Shown here piece after piece: positions 44,073 to 55,541 of a stretch of 64,000 nucleotides of DNA (its first letter is position 1; each line of letters begins with the position of its first letter). Below the pieces are notes generated by a model that made no database searches, had not been told where the DNA came from, and saw nothing but the letters and a program-made list of their open reading frames with translations. The position numbers were made by a program, and so were the translations under genes. The DNA is from Melastoma dodecandrum (lineage: Eukaryota > Streptophyta > Magnoliopsida > Myrtales > Melastomataceae): assembly GCA_029817715.1 (NCBI GenBank), contig JARUPY010000104.1, forward strand, positions 1 through 64,000, given 5' to 3'.

Positions 44073-45637
44073 TCTTAAACATCTTCGGATCTATCTAATT
44101 TGATGATGTTCTTTGCTGGTGTACTCACTCAACTCACCCCTTTGAGTATGATTAACTTAGGGATTATTAATGTAGGGAAAAATAATATTGATTTTAAGTC
44201 TACGGTGATATCATATGTAACATCTTTCTTTGGCTTTGGCCTTTTTCTTTTTCAATGTTTGTTAAACACTATGGATTTAAGATGATGGGGTTTTGAGTTG
44301 TTGGAGGAAAATTAATTTGGACCAAAAATACTAAGAGAGAGAGATAGAGGAGCTTTTTGGGGTGGGCAATGATTGAACCTTTTCTAGTAAAGCTTCCATA
44401 GTTATGATGTCTCTGTTGAAAAATAATAGTATGGTAGGACTAAATTAAAAAAAAAAATTCAACATACAAAAGGGGTCAAGCCATAAATGGAATGGCACTA
44501 ACAATTTGTAGTCACACAAAAGTTATTCATGAATAAGAAGGTTAAGCAAGGCATGTGAGTAGAAACCACCAAAAAAAAAGGCAGCACCAGCACCAGCACC
44601 ACCACTTGGGGGAGTGAAGAAAAAGGTGAGAAACCCCAATTTGTCTCACCCAATTTTGGGAAAAATTACAAATGTATTCCTCCCAAACATCACAACTCAA
44701 GAAAAGGCTTTACAAGTTCATTGAACCCATCTAATGGTGTGTGAGCCATGTGATGATGATGCAAATGCACTTCCCCTCTTTTTGGGTTGATTTGTTGTGG
44801 TGTGAATTGGGGATTTGCTCAGATGATGTCATGCTTTCTGCCTTCCCATGATCATTCATTTGTGGGTCATGTTTTACTTACTCTGTACGGATGAATTGAA
44901 GTGTGGGAGGAGGGTGGGTTTCCCTTTGGGGGGGGGGGGGGGGGGGTGGGGAGGTTGCGATGTCTTCATTTGGGTTTGGGCCTATCGCCATCTGGATGTT
45001 TGGGTTTGGGCCCATGAAGGAAAACCCTTGGGACTTTGAAATTAAACCCTAGCTCTGAAAACACCACCTGGGCGAAGAGTACTCCAGCCAAACACAAATA
45101 CGTCGAACCGGCGCGCGTAATCGGAATCGGAGCCACTCGCACACAGCGCCTTCCTACGTTCTATAGGAGGACGGGCGAGAATAGCAACGTTTAGTAAGAT
45201 AATCCACTCGTTGGAGAAGAAGAGAAATATTGAACACAGTTGTTTGTTATTACAAGAGGGAGGGCAAAAGGAGGAGCTGCTTTTTCTTAATCTTTTTAGA
45301 TGTAATAACTTTCCTGGTTTTCCGAGTCATATTTTTTAATTTTAAATTCGCCCCTAAGAAAGTTTTCATCAGCATGATTAGGCCTTTTGTGAGCCTGTTC
45401 TTGTTTCCTTTCCCCTTTTTTAACCAAACTTATTTCACTTACTAGGGTTAATTTCATCTCTGGTTTTAGTTTCTTTGCCTTAGTCAATGGAATAATCGTA
45501 AATGAAATAAGGAAAACAAATCACGAGAGATTCTCCTAATCCAGACATAATATTATTTCACCCTTTGATGATTCCTTCGTTAGGCACACATAATACTTTT
45601 TTTTTTTTAAAAAAAAAGATAAACTGGAAAACGTAAA
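44073..45637. other. Convergent intergenic space between ZHD and MIF
   Basis: It holds both 3'UTRs. A G19 run at about 44928-44946 and a CAGCAC-type repeat at about 44581-44605 are visible. No coding frame is convincing. Confidence 0.55.
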
Positions 45638-45892
45638 TCAAGATTCCTCCTTCTTGTGGAAGTTCCTATGGCAGCCGCAGGAGGCGCAGGCGTACCCTGA
45701 GCCTGGGACGAACTGGATGCACCCGTCGAGGGAGTGACCGCCCGTGGACACGGCGTGGTTCTTCTGGCAGGCGCCCCACCTCACGTTGTTGTCGTTGACG
45801 TTGGAGGAATGAGGCCTCGATGAAGGTCGGTTTGGGATATCCTCGTCTGAGGAGCCTCTAGCATATTTCCTGAGGACAACCACCTTCTTCAT
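45638..45892 (-). CDS. MIF: Mini zinc finger protein (MIF)
   Basis: 84 residues, single exon. After a short basic head ([15 protein letters not shown]) comes the ZF-HD zinc finger: [20 protein letters not shown], then CIQFVP, then [17 protein letters not shown]. The protein then ends, with no homeodomain. This is the definition of MIF proteins, about 80-100 residues long. They dimerise with ZHD factors and block their nuclear import or DNA binding, and so affect hormone responses and floral meristem ending. The start at 45892 was chosen because it gives the family MKK(R)xVVV head; the upstream frame is 5'UTR. The usual CREFM reads CIQFV, a mild deviation. The gene faces the ZHD gene tail-to-tail 1.6 kb away. 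Confidence 0.92.
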   Translation of the reverse strand: MKKVVVLRKYARGSSDEDIPNRPSSRPHSSNVNDNNVRWGACQKNHAVSTGGHSLDGCIQFVPGSGYACASCGCHRNFHKKEES

Positions 45893-47699
45893 TCGCAAGT
45901 AGGAAGTGTGGGGGGGAACCTCGTGTGTTTTCCCTCTACTCCTTGATCTTCCTAATAAGAAGATTTTGGTTAATAGGAAGGGGGCGATGAAAATCCTAAT
46001 CAGAAAGTGAGAGGGCCGGGATTCAGACAAATGGTAAATAATATTACCAAAATAACTTTTTCTTTTAAACGAATCATAATCAACATGTCTTTTTTTGAGG
46101 GTAAATATTTTAATACTAACGAGGCCGGGGGAGGTCTTATTAGGGCCGGCATTGACCTGAGAGATGACAAAAGTTTGTGCACCCCCATCCATATACGACT
46201 CGTTCGTAATAGTAATTTCAATAATTTTCTAGTTAAAAGAACGTTTCCATTTTTATAGTGGGGCATAATCAAAGCCAGCTAATCAAGGGCTTTTTTCTAT
46301 TGATCACTCTAATCAAAGGAATTAATATAATTCCGCTAATTTTGTTTCGTATAGTGGCTTTACGGGTTCATGTTTTAAAAGTAAACGTGGGTCAAATTGT
46401 TCAATAATTATAATATATTAAAATATCAAATAAATATTATGAAATCATTCTTCAATTAAAATATTTGTCCTCGTCATCTAATAAAATCAATTAGCATAAA
46501 CGAAGAAATTATCACATATAATTATTTCATCAGATAATAAAAATAATTTAAATAATAATAAATAATTTATTACATCAGGAATTATATTTCTAAGAGTTAT
46601 CAGTTTAGTCGCCAATGATGAAATAACTGAAGTATAACTAATTAAATATGTAACAATTGTTAACTAAGAAGCTCCTGTTTCGCAAAGTATATTTTACCTA
46701 AAATAAGCAATAGTATATAAATAAAACATATTTATTGTAAAGTAAAAGGATTATGGAGACTTGAAAACGTCTCTAACCTCAAAATCTGCGGCCGGCCACG
46801 TTTTGTTGTATCGTTTTTCAACCCGTGTAGGTAAAAGACAAATTTACATAAATGCGAATTCTTTTAACATCATGTTCAGTCGAATGCGTGTTGAGGTGTG
46901 TCAAGTTCTTAACCTAGTTTAATACATGTGGTAATAATCGGGGGCCACTTCCATTTATTTATGTAATAAGGAAAGTTTGCTTGTCTTATCCTGACCTAAA
47001 AACGTGAATTTCATCAGAACCCGTACGGTCGGGGAATCCCAACCAAAACCAAACCCCTCAACTACACAATTTTTTTTAGTAAAACAAAACACATGAAATC
47101 ATTTTATGATAATTTAAAAAAAAAGAATAAAAAGTGGAAAATGTATGTATATTCAAAAATATTATGGAATGATATTTAATATTTCGTCCTGTACTTGTTG
47201 GCACCGGTGGCATCCACTTCGTTTAAGCAAAAGCATTCCACATGTATCATGAAAGACGAATCCTGCATTAATTAGAGAACGAAAAAACAATAAAGGAATT
47301 TGAAGTAATTCTCAGAGATTCCATGTGGCAAATAAAACACAAATGGATTTAAGGCAACACCAAGTTTGGATCACTCGAGTTAGACAAGAACCTAATTGTA
47401 AAAAAAAAAAACATATTCGTCGATCTTATTCTTTATATTGGAGAGTTATGTTCCCAAATAGGGTTAGTCGAAAAAAGAATTCATAAAATATGATAAATAG
47501 TTTCGAAATTCGTGAAATAATTTCTCGTAATCGAACTTTATAATCGAGAGTCGAATTTTATAAGTTCAACTTTTAAAATAAATTAAAAAATAAATAAATA
47601 ATAAAAAATAGAAGTCGAACTCTATAAATTCGACTTCCTTTTCAGGTATAAGTTCGACTTCGGAACATTATTTTAAAAAATTCTGATTTTTTTTCACTA
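45893..47699. other. AT-rich intergenic DNA
   Basis: No gene recognised. Near 47500-47660 the phrase TCGAA(C/T)TTTATAA recurs several times (ATCGAACTTTATAATCGAG, GTCGAATTTTATAAG, GTCGAACTCTATAAATTCG), a small degenerate repeat. Confidence 0.5.
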
Positions 47700-48253
47700 C
47701 CGTTAAAAATGTAAGAAAACACCTTTGATTCAATTCAATAAATGAAGGGAAGTAAATATTTAAAATGGACCTCCTGGATCTTCCTTCCTCCCGAGAGCTG
47801 GACTCGACATCCTGATCCCCACTACCATTAAAAGGAGCCCCAGAATTATGGGTCTTTGCCGGGGAGGCCCGAGATTCCTTCCCAGATTTTGAGGCCATCC
47901 TTGCCCTTGTCCTTGTCCTTGAGCTTGTTCTATACCCTCAGCAACTTGGCAATGCTCTCAGTGCTCCAAGGGTACGGGCCCCAGGGAAGGATCCCCGCGG
48001 CAGGCCAACATCAGGAGGCGATCTCTCAGGGGCAAACGCCGTCGTGCAAGGCCTGCCGGGAGAGACAGATGTTGCTCTGAAGCAATCCTTTCCAACTGTC
48101 CCTTCGAGATGGAGTGAGGGTCAACCTTGTTGGAGCAACGATCCTCTTCCTCTTGCTTCCGCAGCAGCTTCTTCTTGAAGTGAGTGTTCCAATGATTCTT
48201 AATGTCATTGTCAGTTCTCCGAAGAAGGTATGCTGCTATTCAAGCCCATCTAC
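47700..48253 (-). pseudogene. R2R3-MYB (MYB30-like) pseudogene, R2 repeat missing
   Basis: On the minus strand from 48253 the frame reads RWA-stop-IAAYLLRRTDND, then IKNHWNTHFKKKLLRK, the second half of a MYB R3 repeat and its basic tail. Further on come HSISKGQLER and ESIAKLLR. MYB30 of Arabidopsis has SNISRGQWER and ENIAKLLKG in the same order. There is a stop inside R3 (TGA where a Gln or Ala codon is expected), a stop before ESIAKLL and one after it. The exons for R2 and the start of R3 are absent upstream. It is a truncated pseudogene of the MYB30/60/94/96 group. In Arabidopsis MYB30 (At3g28910) sits directly beside MIF2 and HB34, so this is the expected position. Confidence 0.8.
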
Positions 48254-49610
48254 ACCCACCATCCACACCATAAAAATATAAAAATTAAAAATGTTGTTCT
48301 CAAATTTCAACTTTTTTGTAATGAATGGATCTAAGCCAACAAGAGGAGATGATTAACATGGCACACACACAAACATACAATTCGATGTCTTGTTTCGGTT
48401 GTGTTTTGTCACCCCTTCCGATAGGTTTGGATGACATAGGGAAGGTTCGTGTCTTGGTTCCGGCTTAAGCCGAATAATAGTACATGTACATGTCGAGATC
48501 GAGCCTGGTTTGGCCTTTGAAAACGCAATCGGATTCAGCACGTGTTTGTTGAGAGAACTTACCCAACTTTCGGATGGGTAACAACAATTGTATTGTTGAT
48601 TATCCGAGCAAGTGAAACCATCTCTCCGTTGTTGGAATCAATCTAACTAATATTATGGCTTCTCATTTTGTGCTCTTTTTTATTTGTCAGAATTTTATTT
48701 CCGACAGCCTTTGGAACAGATATAAACCAATGGCGGCCCTTTTGTTCAACAAGTGGAATGAAATCTTCGTCGGTCCACATAAACCAAACCTTATGCCTTT
48801 CGGCTCCAATCTCATGATGATAAAATGGAGAAAAAGAAAGCACATATGAATAGACCGCCATGCAATGCAATCCAATCTGTACCACCACACGTTCCTTGAA
48901 GTGTATTCCGTTCACGTCTTGGTACTCTAAACTATACTGACACCTATGTATCTTCTGTATGTATCATGTTATATTGTTTGTCATAATCGAGGTGGGGGGG
49001 GGGGGGGTCCAAAAATGGGGGTTGTAATAAGAACACGTTATTCAACCATGTGGCCAATTGCCCCCACATGTCATTGGGGTGGATCGTCATTCAATGCCTC
49101 CCGCCGACGACTACTCTTGGCTATTGTCCCTACACGTTACATCGTAAGGTCTTTCGACGTTTCCTTTATTTTTGTTCGGTTTGCTAGCCGCCGCCATAGG
49201 TCTTCTAGTCTTTTACGTGCACGATTGAAATCAATCATCTTAGCCCGTAAAATTTTTGGTCCCTCTAGACAGTCTTTCTATTCTAATTCGGGATAAATTA
49301 CTTCTATTCGAACAACGTGTTAAAATCATCGAGTTCGATTTGCAAGTAACTTAGTATTTTTAACACCGAGTTTGCTAAAAAACAATTGAAAAATTTGGTG
49401 TCAAAAAACGAGTTCAATCCCTTTAGAGATAACTTATCGTTTAAAATATCGAGAGTTCCCACTTTGACAAGGAAAATTCGGTCCAAACTCGGTGTTTCTA
49501 GTACTAATTTATAAAGATCATTTTTTGAATTTTGAAAGTGATAAATTATTATTTTTCATGAAATAATTTTTCGATGAACCTTGTTTTAAAACATACATCG
49601 CATCTTCTCG
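48254..49610. other. Intergenic DNA
   Basis: No recognisable gene and no upstream MYB exons. A G14 run lies at about 48994-49007. Confidence 0.5.
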
Positions 49611-49616
49611 GCTGAT

Positions 49617-49763
49617 CTGGGCTGTTGAAGGATATGACCCAAGGCCCAAAAACCATCAGGCAGCCGTCCGATCAAAATAATACATAGAGCTTCAAGAGAA
49701 TAGACACAGCTCATGGGCCTGAAAGAGCACATTATGAGCAGGAGAGAAGGCCCATTAGGGTTT
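49617..49763 (+). promoter_or_regulatory. Site II and telo-box promoter of RPS9
   Basis: TGGGCT at 49618, GGCCCA at 49643, TGGGCC at 49714 and GGCCCA at 49749 are followed at once by TTAGGGTTT (49755-49763), a telo-box in reverse. AAAACCCT occurs again near 49818, close to the 5'UTR. Several TGGGCY motifs plus a telo-box is the standard promoter of plant ribosomal protein genes. Confidence 0.8.
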
Positions 49764-49886
49764 CATATTTACCCCTAATCAATAAATAGCATGTACTTTG
49801 AGATATAGGAGGGGAGAAAACCCTGCCGCCGACTTAGCCCTGTTTGCTCACGGAGGAGAAGGGGTGAGGGGGGAGGGAGCTGCAGC

Positions 49887-51113
<1,227 letters not shown>

Positions 51114-52389
51114 ACTTTCTGTCAGTTTTTAAGACTTCAAAATGCTAGTTTTTGTTTTTGCGGAACATCAATGATGGGTTCTCCATGTTTTGTCTTAGCA
51201 TGGGTCAGAGTGATGATAATGTTATGTTAGTTGGACAATCTTTCTACCATATCCTGCTGAGTTGATGATGCCTTTCCTTGGATCATCCTCCAGATTTTAT
51301 CATGTTGTGTTCAGTAACGAATGTATTAATGAGAGAGGGCTCCAATACATTGTTTTGTCTTCATTTTACTACACAGAAAACATACAATATCAGGCCAGGT
51401 TATTTTATATTCATTCCATCAAAGCCCTTTTCATTGGACCCCCCACAATTGTCTTCTACAAAACTTGTGGGGTCAAGAGGTGAGATCAAGACTCCCCAAC
51501 CCTAGAACATGAGTGTTGTTATCTGATTTGTGGGTATGTTTTGATGAAGATCTCATGGGTTTGTACTTGGAAGCACTCAACATGAAAGCCCAACCCCCCA
51601 CCCCCCCCCCGGGCGGAGACTGAACACAACTACTTGATCGAGAGAGGGGGAAAAGTTTTGTTGATGGGGGACTAACCCTAGTTCTAGTTCAACCCAATCT
51701 CGACTTCAGTGTTGTTGGTCTTATATCCCATCTACTATGAACGTGATCGAGCCCCCCCGCCAACAGCGGACCAGCTGTTCGGCCTCATCAAACCCTAACC
51801 TATCGAAATTTTCACGAAGAAAAAAAGAGAACAAATATACGAATACATCCAACCTACTACTCCCACGTACAAGAGTAGTCCCAGGTCCGGTTTTTTGCAC
51901 TTGTCCTCTCCAAATCTAACTTATCATCATCTTTCAAACTTCCGAAACTCTTTCTCCCACCACCCCCACACACACCTTCATAAACCTCCTTCACAAGCCC
52001 ATGTTATGATGTTCCATCTCCCATTGCCCATCCCCCAACCCCCTCGCTCTCTTCAAGTCCTCGCGTTACCTTCGCTCGTTCGGAAGTCGTTGTCCACGAT
52101 GTCTCGTAGGTCTCCGGATACAAGGGCACAATTGGGGTCCTCTAGAATATCCGATGACCAGATCCTTTGTAAAATGCTCACGGTGGCGGAATCCTGGCTT
52201 AATATCGTGACCATCCCATCTCCTTGGTATAACCACCTATACCTATGGAAATTATAGAGAGAATTTTCAAGAAAGGACGGGGAGGATTCTATTGGCTCAA
52301 TTGAGCTTTTCTTTCTTAGTGTCCGTACAAACGAAGGGGCCTATTTATAGTGGAGGGGCTCGGTAAAAATAAGAACAGAATGATTAGCC
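51114..52389. other. RPS9 3'UTR and probable retrotransposon LTR
   Basis: The first part is RPS9 3'UTR. From about 52380 downwards the minus strand shows CACTATAAATAGGCC, a TATA-like site directly past a copia coding end, so part of 51600-52389 is probably an LTR. The outer LTR end was not found. A C-rich tract lies at about 51594-51610. Confidence 0.4.
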
Positions 52390-52840
52390 TTTCCTTTGCT
52401 TCTTTTTGAGTTGTCTTTGAAACTCTTTTACCTTGGTCTTGTTAAGTCCTTTGGTGAAGATGTTTATTGGTTGGTCTTCTGTAATGATATATTTCAACTT
52501 TAACACCTTCTCCTAAGAAGTGGTAGTGCACTTCTAAATGTTTTGTTGTTGTATGGAATATTAGATTTTCAGCTAGCTTGCTGATCGATAGTAAAGATTT
52601 TTCACGAACTGCATTATCCATGTAGCTTCTTATGCTGCAGTTGCAGCTGCTCGATATTCTACTTATACATATCCAATTTGTCGTTGGTTGATGCTTAATG
52701 CACCGTGATATCGCTCCCCTTACAATACTGAAAACATAACAAAGCGAGGCAATAGCCACGACGCAGTAAGTCGTACTATGATCAACAAGGAATATGTCTG
52801 TCTCAGGCAAGGGCACACAGAATAAATCAAAAGCCTTTGA
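52390..52840 (-). mobile_element. Degraded copia RNase H fragment
   Basis: Minus-strand frames contain FHTTTKHLEVHYHFLGEGVK and, after a frame change, INIFTKGLNKTKVKEF, which is the end of copia RNase H and its tail. The catalytic upstream parts are missing and stops are present. It is related in kind to, but different in sequence from, the elements at 35.5-38.7 kb. Confidence 0.7.
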
Positions 52841-54209
52841 CAAAACCCGTCAAGTATCGTACATTGATCGATATTGCAGATCGGATAAATACCGGCGAGG
52901 ACATGGTCAGATCCGTGGATGAGAAGTACCAGGTCAACGAATTGACAGAGTCGGCGATATCATGCCGTGACCGATACGACTTGCGTTTATCGTATTCAGT
53001 AATAAGGATAATGTTATTTGGTGTTGCTAACGATGTTCGCACCCGTACACAGTGACGTACTCAAAATCTATTGGGGAAGTTGATTACCATTTGAATAATC
53101 ATATAACGTTAATACTTGAGATGGTGTGACTAAGAGCATTGTTGTATGTACATATATGGTTAGAAACACAACTTTGTGAAATTAAAATAAAGAATATACT
53201 TTTTGTACGTAAAAAGTACCGGGCCGGTCGGTCGAAAATCAATTCTCCATTGATATCATCACTTATTATTATAAAAAAATACAAATAAAATGAGACCCTT
53301 TGATTTCGATGGAATGGGATGGGCATGCTCTTGCCTGTCATCTTCCTCTTGGTTATCTCAATCCATGAACTATTGAGTGCATTGGGGGTAACTACTTCCT
53401 TGTACAACTACTGCTATTAATTAATTAATTAATTAATTAATTAAAAAGAATATTTGTTTTGGGGAGACCCACCAACATTCTTCACCTAATCTTAAAAAGT
53501 TTGGAGTTTTTGGGATTAGGTGAAATTTATATTATGATATGATATGATATGATGCTGTCCCAAATGGAAAGCAAAGCAAGCTGGCCTCCCCTCCCCCACC
53601 ACTAACATTTAATTTCCACTCTTTTTTATGTGACAATAGGAGGTGAAAAAGAAAAAGAAAGAAAGAAAGAAAAGAGTTGCGAATCACGTGTAACTTACCA
53701 ACCCAGCTTTGATTTCTTCCTGTCGAGTTTTGAAATAATCATCATCATCTCACCTCTTTTGATGTATCAATTTGCTACTTTCAACAAGTCTTAAACATTG
53801 TTACTGTTGAAAACCATTGTCTTCATTTGCAATAATTATCCTTTCATTTTAATAAAATTGTCAGAATTGTACTAACCTCAATTTCAATTCAATTCAATTC
53901 AATTTTCAAATATTTATGATTACAGGAAAAAAACCTTTAATTTATGAATAACATTAAATAAATCAATAGAAAGAGAATACGACTCTTGTTTAGTATTACA
54001 ACAAATTACTCCTCCCTCTTTTACAAATTATATGACAATCCTCAACCCAACATAGATCATTCAGATTTATTATAAAAAAACAAAAACAAAAACAAAATTC
54101 ACCCCCAAATTGCAAATTTCCCCCTTTTTCCAATCAAACCCAAAATAGAAAAAGAAAAAGAAAATAATTATATCTCGAGAATCCTTTTGATCATAATTTA
54201 GTTTTGTTT
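52841..54209. other. Intergenic DNA with simple repeats
   Basis: Simple repeats are (TTAA)n at about 53416-53446, (GATAT)n at about 53535-53555, (GAAA)n near 53655-53672 and (AATTC)n at about 53883-53904. No gene is recognised. Confidence 0.6.
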
Positions 54210-55541
54210 TCAGTAGCAACAAATTGGACATCTGATCAAACCATTTTCATTGCAATCCGAACAACGTTTGAATCCATACAAACCTTCCCCTTCTTCTTCT
54301 TCTTCTTCTTCTTCTTCGCCCTCTTCGTAGTAGTAGACCTTGCAACTTCCCGAGCACGTCTCGCATGGCACGAATCGGACGTCCCCGCACGCCTCGCACG
54401 TTTCCCCCCCGCCGCCGCCCTTCTCGTCCATCCTCTGGCACCCTTCCAGCGCCTTCTCCAGCACCCCTTCCTCGTGCATTCTCTTCACATCCTCTGCTCC
54501 CCCGATGTACTCCCTCCCCACGAACACCCGAGGGAGCCCGCCCTGGTAAATGCCGTCTCTCAGGAGATCCGCCAGTTCGTCCTTGAATCCCGAGTGCATA
54601 GATACGTCTCGCTCATCGACACGGACCCCGATCCCCTTGAGGATCAACCTTACGTGGCAGCAGTCCTCGTACGTCTTCCGTACCCCTCGGAGGCTCGTGA
54701 AGTACAGGACCACCTTCTGCTTGGAACTAAACTCCGGCTTTTCCTCGGTTTCTACTGTTTCCGTGGTTGATGTTTGGGTTTCGCCATCCGTGGATGCATT
54801 TTCTTGGCTGTTCGTTGAGTGCCTATGAAACGGATGATCCGGAGACGATTCCTGCAGAGATTTCCTAGACGATGCAATGATCTCGGGATCGAAATCCATC
54901 ACTACGCCTCCTGACCGGACTGGCTCAGGTGAAATCGAGCCGTCGTCTCTGAACCTTGATTTCGGGAGGTCGCAAGGGTCATGAGCAGGACTTGGAATCA
55001 CATCGAAGGAGAAACTCTTGACATGACTTGGTGATCGGAAAGGACTGACCTCATCCTCGAGTCCTTCCATCAACTCCCATGCATTGATCATCTCCGGCTC
55101 CCCTGGAGGAGACCTCACAGGTGTCCTCGGGACAACTTTCGCAATCTTCTCATCAATCATGCTAGACCAAGTCTTGGCTTCGATCAACCCCATCGAAAAC
55201 TCAGTCACCATATCATCCTCCTGAATCCCGCTGCCCCCATCGCAAGTTTCCTGATCACCGCCACGGAGCAACACTTTCCGCTTCCCGTACAACTCTAGAT
55301 TCTCGGAAACCTCACGAGGACAACAGTCAGAAACCATCATCTTATCGTCCCGACGCTCATGGCTTTCCCCTGGCAGATCGAGCTTCAACGAACCGAGCGT
55401 CGACGATTTGAGCAACACCACATGGCGGCTACCGTCCACACTGTGCTGCTTCAACGGACCACTGACGTCCACAGGCCGATCCGGCGACAGCGGGGCATGG
55501 CAATGCCGGCACCGCCTTTCCCGTGAAGTCGCACAGCCCAT
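54210..55541 (-). CDS. Atypical glutaredoxin-domain protein with Cys-rich tail (At5g39865-like)
   Basis: Intronless, 443 residues. It starts MGCATSRERRCRHCHAPLSP, where Gly2-Cys3 fits N-myristoylation and palmitoylation; 55541 is the first ATG. A long Ser/Pro/Glu-rich region contains the family motif INAWELMEGLED. The glutaredoxin-like domain covers about residues 272-372 (KVVLYFTSLRGVRKTYEDC, then GGLPRVFVGREYIGGAEDV). The classical CPYC/CGFC active site is replaced by LRGVRKT, so ordinary dithiol oxidoreductase activity is unlikely, while the TVP-like and GG glutathione-site features remain. The tail has four CxxC pairs (CEACG, CETC, CSDC, CPIC), a zinc-binding DnaJ-like pattern, split by a Glu run encoded by a TTC repeat at 54291-54318. 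This layout matches plant proteins like At5g39865/At3g28850, probably membrane-anchored; the biochemical role is not established. Confidence 0.9.
   Translation of the reverse strand: MGCATSRERRCRHCHAPLSPDRPVDVSGPLKQHSVDGSRHVVLLKSSTLGSLKLDLPGESHERRDDKMMVSDCCPREVSENLELYGKRKVLLRGGDQETCDGGSGIQEDDMVTEFSMGLIEAKTWSSMIDEKIAKVVPRTPVRSPPGEPEMINAWELMEGLEDEVSPFRSPSHVKSFSFDVIPSPAHDPCDLPKSRFRDDGSISPEPVRSGGVVMDFDPEIIASSRKSLQESSPDHPFHRHSTNSQENASTDGETQTSTTETVETEEKPEFSSKQKVVLYFTSLRGVRKTYEDCCHVRLILKGIGVRVDERDVSMHSGFKDELADLLRDGIYQGGLPRVFVGREYIGGAEDVKRMHEEGVLEKALEGCQRMDEKGGGGGETCEACGDVRFVPCETCSGSCKVYYYEEGEEEEEEEEEGEGLYGFKRCSDCNENGLIRCPICCY

Noticed and set aside
51895..52257. 120-codon plus-strand frame as a gene
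   Set aside because: Composition is Pro/His/Leu from C-rich DNA, there is no known domain, and it overlaps the probable LTR of the minus-strand copia fragment.
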